Assembly (NCBI GenBank): GCA_029204225.1
Contig: CM055105.1
Location: forward strand, 13,907,721 to 13,971,720
Source: Diphasiastrum complanatum
Taxonomy: Eukaryota; Streptophyta; Lycopodiopsida; Lycopodiales; Lycopodiaceae
Direction: 5' to 3'
DNA length: 64,000 nt
Shown: piece by piece, positions 56,337 through 64,000 of the stretch
How the letters are laid out: every line of letters begins with the position of its first letter
Position numbering within the stretch: position 1 is the first letter of the stretch
Notes under the pieces: model-generated
Told to the model about the DNA's origin: nothing
The model's database searches: none
Seen by the model: only the letters and a program-made list of their open reading frames with translations
Position numbers and translations under genes: made by a program

Positions 56337-58130
56337 TTGACATTAAGTATGAACTAAAATCCCACATACAAACACGGATTAATAGCACAAATTACGTTGC
56401 AATTCAAGCACACGAATATTCTTCCAAAGCATCTCAGATCACTCTTTTCTATCCCGGCATAGTCCGTGTTAGTGTTACTACCACCCACGAGGACCCTACC
56501 GTCGAGTAACAGATTTGTTGTGGAGTGATACATTCTAGCAATGGTGCTCGCTGATAGGATTTGAAATCTTTGTGAGATTGCTTCTGAGGGAGAATAGAGT
56601 AAGGGCGTTAGCACAAGATCGCGAGCCAGTCCCCAAACCAGGATTATCGATCCTGGCTCTCTCTCTCTCTCTCTCGCACACTGAGTTTGGCTACGTTTCT
56701 TGCCCTGTGTGCTTATCCGCAAGCCCCAACCTGATGATCTTCATCAAAGTCCCCGTCACCTTGATGCGCACAAGAAGAAGCACACGCAAGAATACTGATG
56801 CATTGCTTAGAGTACCAAGAGAGAGGCCTTGGATATAGATGTCTGATATATAGGAGGATACATGGAACTGATGTAGACAGAGTAGTCGAACAGAGCAGTT
56901 CATGTAGACATGTCAGAGTCCTTCACTCCCTCAACACTGATGTAAATCTGGATCTGTATCATGACCACATAGGCAGATAAAAACAGATGATCTTTATGAT
57001 CAGGTCATTCTAAGCCCTCCTCAAGCCCATTTGAAAGCATTGATGACTACTTGGAAGAAGATTTTTCTTGAATACATCTTGCATTCAAAACACTAGCTTT
57101 GCTGGTTTTCGTGGCCAATGGAGAACCTATTCCTATGCTTGCCTCTTCATCCCTAATCGTTCGCTGCAATGCAACCCAGACAGAGGTATAAAGCGATGAC
57201 CGCAGCTTAGTCTCATCTGAGCTTCAAACCCAGCTCTTCGCACTTATTCATTGAGTGCGCGACGTCCTACACTTGGTTTTGTGTTCGTCGATTCAGGCTC
57301 CTTCCCCTAGGCTATACAATTTTCCCTTTGGGTAATATTCCAATAGAAGAAAAGAAAAATCATAATATCGGAATGGGTTGATCTTACTATGTGTTGTATC
57401 CCCCCCCCCCCCCCCCCCCCCACCCCCTAAAAACCATATATGATATTTTTATTTCTTTATGGCTTAAGCAAAATCGATTATGGAATAACATATTCTTTTG
57501 TACCCCAAATTCAAGTGAGTGTAAAAATAACTTCCCGAATTGTCTTTAACCCACTCAATAAAGTTAAATTTTTTATTTTTTAATCTTCTTTGAAAGATTG
57601 GATTAATCTTATTATGTACCTATTAAATCAATTTGTAGGAGATTTATAATTAGGCTCTTCATCATTAAGCCGATGGTACACTTCGTTGGTTCTATTGGGA
57701 TTACACTATAACGTGGATTCCTTTCGTGACTGCTGAAAGCTCCTTGAGATAAAAGAATATGTGAATGCCATGGCAAAGTTTTGACTATGAACAAACAGTC
57801 AAAATCTAAAGAAAAATAACAAAGCAATAAGATCTTTCCATACACAGTTAACCTGACATTTGGAAAAGAAAGTCATGCATGTGAAATCATGCAAGTAGGT
57901 GATTAAAGTTTTTAATGATACATGCTCCCAGAAGGTTTAGGGTGCCTCCCTGCTTGCTATCCATGCATGGTGTATCTCTCTCTCGGTCCGGCTCTTGCTC
58001 GCTCTCCAAATCTCTCTCTCTCTCTTTTCAAACAAGCTCTTTTCTTTGTAGAATGTCGCCAAAAGAATGTCACGCTTGCTTCTAATTTGCTGAAGGGTTT
58101 CATCACACATTCTTCACTACTCTTTTTTCA
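56332..58130. other. Unassigned part of the inverted-repeat block
   Basis: No frame with a known domain on either strand. It contains the poly-C run at 57400-57421 and short CT clusters at 56655-56675 and 58005-58024. It may include decayed Helitron 5' sequence. Confidence 0.3.
57400..57421. repeat. Poly-C run of 22, then A and five C
   Basis: An uninterrupted C run with a further CCCCC after one A. The complementary strand is G-rich and could form a G-quadruplex. Long C runs are rare in plant DNA and are prone to sequencing length error. Confidence 0.9.
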
Positions 58131-58132
58131 GC

Positions 58133-58360
58133 AATAGCCTTATTATCGGAGCAGAAACTAAGCATCAATTGGTCAGATTCTTTATAGGATGTCGTTCACC
58201 ACATGATCATTGTGATTCTTCCCTCTGGAATACTCGCTACAAGAACAAGAACACTTTGAAGAGTACAAATAATAGCCTTATTATCAGAGCAAAAATTCAG
58301 CATCAATTGGTTAGATTCTTTATAGGATGTCCTTCACCATATGATCATTGTGATTCTTCG
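58133..58360 (+). repeat. Tandem duplication, 138-bp period
   Basis: AATAGCCTTATTATCGGAGC at 58133 returns as AATAGCCTTATTATCAGAGC at 58271, followed in both by GCATCAATTGGTCAGATTC-like and TTCTTTATAGGATGTCCTTC-like text and ATGATCATTGTGATTCTTC. Identity is high but not perfect. Confidence 0.9.
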
Positions 58361-58974
58361 CAAATAATGATATTTTCTTGAACGTATAATTTCTTTTACC
58401 TTCATTTTCGGATGCCCGTCATGTAAAGAAGATATTCAAGTCGGAAGAACAATGAAAATAGTGTGCTCACACACATTAGTAGACTCTATTTAATTATTTG
58501 TTTGGATTTAAATTTTTTGTAAGTAAGTGTTAAAATTGCTTTTATCAATAAAAGTATTAAAATAATGACCTGAATTCAAAAAGTCATAACTACAATATTT
58601 TTTTACTCTTCGAGCTGATTCCAACAAGTACATGCATGACAATATTTGATTTCAGTTTGACTGAGATTTTTAAAGATCCTATTAAGTTAGGTGACGTTTT
58701 ACGCCTTTTACGGAATTTCTTAACTTTCTTTCAAGTTAAAGATCTTCTAAGTATGAGCTCCGATTCAAGTGATGTAGAAAACAATATTGCTCTATTTTTT
58801 GAGTTCTTTGCATTGACTATATAAATGATTAGGGTTTAGGGTGATTTTATAATGTGACCCATGATCAAGCTAACCAAACTTTATGTGATTGTACATATTC
58901 TGAAACATTGATTGTGGATCCACAAAGCATTATTCTATCTTTCACTCTCTTAATACAAGTTTAAATCATTATTA

Positions 58975-59055
58975 TGTCTCTCAAACCCCAACCAGCAAGT
59001 AGTTACTCTGGAGTTTGTACGAAACATTGTTTCATATAGAAAGCACATCCACCTG
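58975..59055 (+). repeat. Extra copy of the Helitron ORF start module
   Basis: CCCCAACCAGCAAGTAGTTACTCTGGAGTTTGTACGAAACATTG here matches CCCCAACCAACAAGTAGTTACTCCGAAGTTTCTACGAAACAATG at about 59434. The copy breaks off after AGCACATCC. The (TC)62 array lies between the two. Confidence 0.85.
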
Positions 59056-59212
59056 AAACCACCAGTACAAGTCAAATAAGACTATTTTTAACATAAAATT
59101 TGAGTCATAATCCTTCTTTATGCTCAAAAGTGATAAATTACAATTTAAAATATAGTAGGATGTCTGCTTAAAATAGAGTGTCATGTTTACTATTTTTTGA
59201 TAGGTATCCATG

Positions 59213-59342
<130 letters not shown>

Positions 59343-59413
59343 GTCGCTATTGTTTGCTTGATTTTGACAAAATCCGTGTTAACTTTGACTTGAAGGATAA
59401 ATGAACAAAGTTT

Positions 59414-59773
59414 GTGAATATCATGTCTGAAAACCCCAACCAACAAGTAGTTACTCCGAAGTTTCTACGAAACAATGTTTCATATAGAACTTCGGTTTCT
59501 AAAAGCACATCCGCCAGAAGGAAGAGATTGGCCCGTAGGAGACAAGCCAAGAGTAGGGCTTTGCCAGTATGTAGTATAGGCACTGCAGGTGTGTCCCTAC
59601 GTAGCGATGGTACATTGACTTTAGATGCCAATGTACAATCACTTAACAGTGGTGCAGTAGAGCACATCGGGAGTAGCAAAACCAATTTGGTTGTAGGCGT
59701 GCCTCCGCATAGCTATCATCCGTTGACATTACATCATGTCATGGTACCATCACCTCAACCTCTTGTTGTATAG
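59414..59773 (+). pseudogene. Helitron replicase N-terminal region, repeat module 1
   Basis: The frame reads VVTPKFLRNNVSYRTSVSKS and TSARRKRLARRRQAKSRAL near its start. The same module (V-T-P-x-x-h-x-x-N-x-S-Y-x-T ... R-x-R-R-x-x-R-R) occurs again at about 59867 and 60150. The stop at 59773 separates it from the Rep domain, so the original long protein is broken. The basic modules may bind DNA; this is inference. Confidence 0.5.
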
Positions 59774-59866
59774 TTTGTTGGAAGTATTGCATTTTCATCA
59801 GACTGTAGGAGTCCATCCACCCAGTTTAGGTCATCCGAGGTAGGGGTAGCAGCGGAGAGGGTAGAG

Positions 59867-60259
59867 TTGGTTACACCCGAATATGTTCATAGTAATCTTT
59901 CATATTTGACTCCTGAAGCAGAATCCAGAAGTGAGAGGAAGAGGAGGATTTGTCGTAGGTATATGGCAATATGTAAAGCCAGGGCTTTGCAATTTACCAT
60001 TCAGGAAGAGGAAGAGGATACACATTTGACGTCCCATGACGATATCAGAAGAGACACTGATATATTGGGTGTAGGATCGATTACGGATGTTACATTGGAT
60101 TTGATGTCCAATGTTGATGTTATGGAGGGGGTAGACTCTACGACAACAGTGTTTGTTACACCCGAGCATGTGCGTAATCACCCATCATATAGAACTCTAG
60201 AAGTAGAATCCAGATCTACTAGGAGTAGAAGGTTGAATCGCAGGTACCAAGCTAAGTGA
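59867..60259 (+). pseudogene. Helitron replicase N-terminal region, repeat modules 2 and 3
   Basis: Contains VTPEYVHSNLSYLTPEAESR with SERKRRICRRYMAICKARAL, then an acidic stretch (EEEEDTHL), then VTPEHVRNHPSYRTLEVESR with STRSRRLNRRYQAK. It ends at a stop 87 bases before the Rep-containing frame. The three modules are about 35 residues each. Confidence 0.5.
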
Positions 60260-60345
60260 AGACATCGGACCTTGCTTTTGTCTTTGCCAAACCCCGTAGT
60301 CACAGAAGTCTCACACTCTAGACGAGGTCATTTGAAGTAGCTAGA

Positions 60346-61989
60346 TTGCTTCAAACACCAGCATGCCATGATCTTGGAGAGATGGAGTTTGTGTGCGGTC
60401 ATTGTTCGGCCCTAAGATGGAAAGCAGAAAGAAATAGCTCTTTATGTTGCATGAAAGACAAGGTGTGTTTGCCTTTGATGCCATCACCGCCTCTTTATCT
60501 CCTTAATTTGTACACATCTTTTGATGACGTGGGAGCTCATTTTAGAAAACACATTCGGAGTTATAATAACTCCTTGGCCTTTGCATCTCTTGGGGTGAAT
60601 CTGGATAGATCCACTGCTAACTCCGTAGGCGGTGCGTATACATTTAGAGTGTCTGGCCGGTTGTATCATCATATTGGTGGTTTGTTGCCTTTAGATAGAC
60701 CTTCATTTTTGCAGATCTATATCATGGATGGTGATGATTTGCAATTAGATCAAAGATTATCTCTAAATCCCGATCTTAGGCAAGACGTTCTCTCCCTTTT
60801 GCAAAGCATGATGATGGATGTGAATCCATTTGCGCAACGTTTTAAGAATGTTGCTCGAATCATGCGAGAAAAATTCACAAAGGATATTCGACTTCGCATA
60901 GTGTCTGGTTGTTCACAGAGTAGAGCAGGTAGACAGTTCAATGATCCTACAAGCAATGAGATTGCAGTGCTTATGCCTATAGATGATACGCTGAGTGACG
61001 GAATGCGTGACATCATATTGCACTCCATTCAGGATGGTTTGCAACATATCACAGAGCGTCATTCATCGTATGATGCCTTGCATTTTGTCCTCCTCTTTCC
61101 TTATGGTACTGATGGTTGGTATCAGGGGATTCCACATATGTGTATGAGAGATGTTGCACGTGGTGATGATGATGACGTATGTGATGGTATACATTCAGAT
61201 GTTCCTGAAGAGCAATTAGAGGGCAGACACAAAGTTGTCACCATTCGAGAGTTTTACAGCTACCATTTACAGGTACAAGCAGAGCATGTTTCACCTATAC
61301 ATTTGGGTGAAAGGCTGTTGCAAGAGTATGTGTGTGACATGGTAGCAAAGATGGTGCAAAACAACATGAACTACATCTATAACAATCGAGATAGATTTCG
61401 TAGAGAGATTCACAGTGGCATCGTTGATGCCCTTGGAGCTCATTCTGCCAGGGACATAGGGCAGCGAATAGTCGTGCCATCATCTTATATCGGTTCACCG
61501 CGTCATATGCATCAGCAGTACCAGGATGCTATGGCCGTCGTTAGGGATTTGGGTTCTCCCGATTTGTTTATCACAATGACAGCGAATCCAAATTGGTCAA
61601 AAGTGAGGAGGGAGTTGAGATTTCGACAGACACCTGCAGATAGGCCCGATTTGGTGTCGAGGGTTTTTAGCATGAAGCTTCAACAATTGATTGATTTGTT
61701 GAAGAAGGATGGAATATTTGGGCGCATTATAGGAAGGTTTCATGTTGTAGAGTTTCAGAAGAGAGGATTGCCCCATGCCCACCTATTGATTATATTGGAG
61801 GAGTGGAGCAAACCCATCACTGTTGGAGATTATGATCGTATCGTATGCACAGAGATTCATGTGAGGGGAGATGATCCAGAGTTGTACGAGATAGTGAGGA
61901 CATGTATGATGCACGGCCCATGCAGAACAACTTTTCCAAATGCACCGTGCATGAAGGATGGAAGAAAATTACCCAAGGAATTTCATTGA
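60346..61989 (+). pseudogene. Helitron Rep (HUH) domain of a replicase-helicase
   Basis: A 547-codon open frame matching the Helitron-like N-terminal/Rep region. It has a Cys-rich start (VCGHCSALRWKAERN), LLPLDRPSFLQIYIMDGDD, NEIAVLMPID, LHFVLLFPYGTDGWYQGIPH, REFYSYHLQVQ, MAVVRDLGSPDLFITMTANP, and the HUH nickase motif in VVEFQKRGLPHAHLLIILEE with HAH at 61774-61782. HUH proteins nick one strand and stay linked through a Tyr. It ends at a frameshift; the same protein continues in other frames with DETSIVNGYLSYRRRDNGE and, at about 62150, SVKDLYKYVYKGPNM. The SF1 helicase half is missing. Recently active or slowly decaying compared with the other elements here, judging by the long open frame. 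Confidence 0.85.
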
Positions 61990-62313
61990 TGAAACATCGA
62001 TAGTGAATGGGTATCTTTCGTATAGGCGTAGAGACAATGGAGAGAAGGTGAAGTCGCATGGAATAGATTTAGATAACAGGTGGGTAGTACCGCACTACAT
62101 TTTCAGTGTCACATCAACATAGAGATATGTGTACATATACGTAGTGTGAAGGATTTGTACAAGTACGTGTACAAGGGACCAAATATGATTACGGCAGAGG
62201 CTATGGGGGGTGGTGGTGAGACAATTGAGCCAGTGAATGAGATAGAGCAATTTTTGAATGCTCGATATTTCTCTACGAGTGAGGGCGACTATTTGGGCTT
62301 TCTATGGGGGTGA
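61990..62313 (+). pseudogene. Helitron Rep continuation with catalytic Tyr motif
   Basis: After the 61989 stop, a second frame carries FIDETSIVNGYLSYRRRDNG to about 62085, then a third frame (62080-62313) gives HFQCHINIEICVHIRSVKDL and YKYVYKGPNM, the Tyr-bearing motif of Helitron Rep, then EIEQFLNARYFSTSEGDYL. Two frameshifts in about 100 bases inactivate the protein here. No helicase motif follows. Confidence 0.8.
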
Positions 62314-62794
62314 AAACTCTTAGCAAGCCTATAAAAAAAGCTCTACGTAGCTTGCAGGGAGTCCTCCAAAGAGATTCAACCCAAGAGACGATGGAGCTCA
62401 TGAGAAATCTTCACAAAGATTATTTAATGTCTACTGCTTCTCCTGCATCCATACCACCAATCCAATAGTCGCTACTCACCCCTTCCTGCTTGCCAGCCCA
62501 TTGTCTGCCTGCCCATTGCTACCACAGTCGTGATCCACCCTTTCATGTCTGCCTGCCCATTGCTGCCATAGCCACCACTATTACTCTTAATCAATTCACC
62601 GAGTTTCAAAAGGCAAGAAAATCAGCATAGAGGGTGACAGAAAGTAGAAGAGCACAATGGCGAGGGTGGGCTGGCGCTTGCGATTTTCTTTAGGAGGAGG
62701 AGAATGCAGAAGAAAGAGAGAAAAAGAAGCAAGCGCGAGAGCGAGAGAGACCCGTCTACTGCTCCCGATAGAGACCCACCTGTGCTGCTCGTGC

Positions 62795-62920
<126 letters not shown>

Positions 62921-63010
62921 AAATGAAATTTGAAATGTGTGTGTGTGTGTGTATGTGTGTGAGGTCAAAAAAAATAAGCTTGGATGTGTGTGGGCAAAGA
63001 GTAGGCTATA

Positions 63011-63100
63011 GGCGTGACATAGGGTTCTAGACTTAGTTAACACCACCCTTACATTCTCTCTCTAAAATATCTCTATATATATAGATATATATATATATAC
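63011..63100 (-). repeat. Right copy of the long inverted repeat
   Basis: GGCGTGACATAGGGTTCTAG to TCTCTCTCTAAAATATCTCT and a (TA)n tail, the reverse complement of 55514-55616. Just outside it is TATACTAGTAAAGAGTGCCC, a phrase resembling plant Helitron 5' termini. Confidence 0.9.
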
Positions 63101-63116
63101 TAGTAAAGAGTGCCCA

Positions 63117-63214
63117 TCGTTGACGGGCAATGGACGGCCGATGGTCGTTGACGGGTGGCCGATGGTCGTTGATGGGTGGCCGATGGTCGCTGATGGTCGT
63201 TGACAGGTGGCCGA
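63117..63214 (+). repeat. 21-bp minisatellite, 4-5 copies
   Basis: Units of CGTTGACGGGTGGCCGATGGT with small changes run from 63117 to about 63214. One copy is shortened to CGCTGATGGT. Confidence 0.9.
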
Positions 63215-63297
63215 TGTATGTGTGTGTTGCTATCTGTATATGTGGATTTGTGTGTATGATTTGTGCTTGATGGTGCGTGTGATTTATGTGGTCAATG

Positions 63298-63299
<2 letters not shown>

Positions 63300-63336
<37 letters not shown>
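63300..63336. repeat. (TG)18 microsatellite
   Basis: A TG run followed by looser GTGTGTATGCATGTGTG text to about 63420. Confidence 0.95.
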
Positions 63337-63339
<3 letters not shown>

Positions 63340-64000
63340 TGTGCGTGTGTGTATGCATGTGTGATTTATGTGGCCGATGGTGTGTGCATGTGTGTATGAG
63401 TGTGCATGTGCATTTCTCTGTGTATACTGAACTGCTTAGAACCCGATTTGTTGATGCGGGCTCATCTCGACGTGCAACACTGGATGGAACAGACGACATG
63501 CATGACGGAGCCCGTTGCAATACTGGACCAATTTTTGAAAATGCCAAAAAGAAAATGACCGACTTTATCAGCACACCAAGCAGATTGTTGCAAGTACGGA
63601 TAAAGTTAGATACCAGTGATAAAAAAAGAGATTGAAGTATCTCGAAGACACTAATCTTAATGATTCAAGATGCCCAGTTCTTGGTGAGCCCTAAAATAGT
63701 TTGCAATTGAAAAATGAACACCATTCATTCGACCTTCCATCATATGAATGCATTTTACAACTCTGAAATATGACAATACTTGAGGTGATGTAACAGTTCG
63801 ACCAAGGTTACCAAAAGCAAAAAATTTGTCTTTCAAATGAGAAACGGGATTGGATCAAAACCAAAAGATCGCATGTGTTAGGCCCTTCAGAGGTAGATTG
63901 TCACATCCATTCCTGGCAAGGTACTACAGGAGCAAGAGAAAAGGATGGGACATATTGATCAAGCAAACTTGTACATCAAGAGAAAAAAAAACTACAGAGT
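63337..64000. other. Unassigned end of the window
   Basis: The frame continuing to 63635 ends with TRFVDAGSSRRATLDGTDDM and ENAKKKMTDFISTPSRLLQV, non-repetitive text that might be part of an exon or of an element, but I recognise no family. Sequence after 63640 shows nothing. Confidence 0.25.

Noticed and set aside
63207-63635. 142-codon frame starting in GT-rich DNA
   Set aside because: The first half is translated GT array. The last 60 residues are non-repetitive but match nothing I know, so no gene is called.

Overview
The window is nuclear DNA from a flowering plant. It carries a multi-exon clock gene with a pseudo-receiver and a CCT domain, plant Ty1/copia and Ty3/gypsy retrotransposon remnants in both orientations, a plant-type Helitron replicase, and many long (GA)n/(CT)n arrays. 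I cannot name the species. I found no CRISPR array, rRNA, tRNA or bacterial-type operon.

Two host genes can be read exon by exon. The first (13054-19056, + strand) is a PRR7/PRR37-type pseudo-response regulator: eight coding exons, all phases agree, 984 residues, with a receiver, an LxLxL repression motif, a His-rich tract and a C-terminal CCT domain. The second (51143 down to about 34184, - strand) is a CobW-family P-loop GTPase. At least eight exons are spread over about 17 kb, with copia and gypsy debris filling introns 1 and 3. Its exons are hard to see because retroelement ORFs dominate those intervals.

Layout. 1-870: decayed copia RT/RNase H. 900-2170: tandem repeats and a foldback. 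2240-4260: unassigned, with one low-complexity ORF. 4270-6900: decayed gypsy, - strand. 6950-12030: GC-rich repeats and two LTR-like blocks in opposite orientation. 12030-19460: PRR gene with promoter and 3' region. 19500-21370: low-complexity DNA. 21370-23960: copia, - strand, with 3' LTR and polypurine tract. 23960-25420: gypsy gag pieces, - strand. 25425-31150: gypsy with 5' LTR, gag, protease and part of RT, + strand. 31400-33225: gypsy scraps. 34184-51143: CobW gene containing gypsy (39.46-42.15 kb, itself split by a repeat insertion), a gypsy integrase scrap (46.57-46.93 kb) and copia (46.94-49.3 kb). 51.58-51.98 kb: retroelement ORF scrap. 53.09-54.84 kb: internally deleted copia, - strand. 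55.51-63.10 kb: a block bounded by about 65-90 bp inverted repeats that contains a Helitron replicase with HUH and Tyr motifs but no helicase. 63.1-64.0 kb: minisatellite, GT array and unassigned sequence.

The features most worth following up are the PRR receiver, which has Asp where Arabidopsis PRRs have Glu; the CobW gene recovered from intronic transposon debris; and the inverted-repeat-bounded Helitron block. All coordinates and exon junctions were read by eye, so alignment-level claims are approximate.
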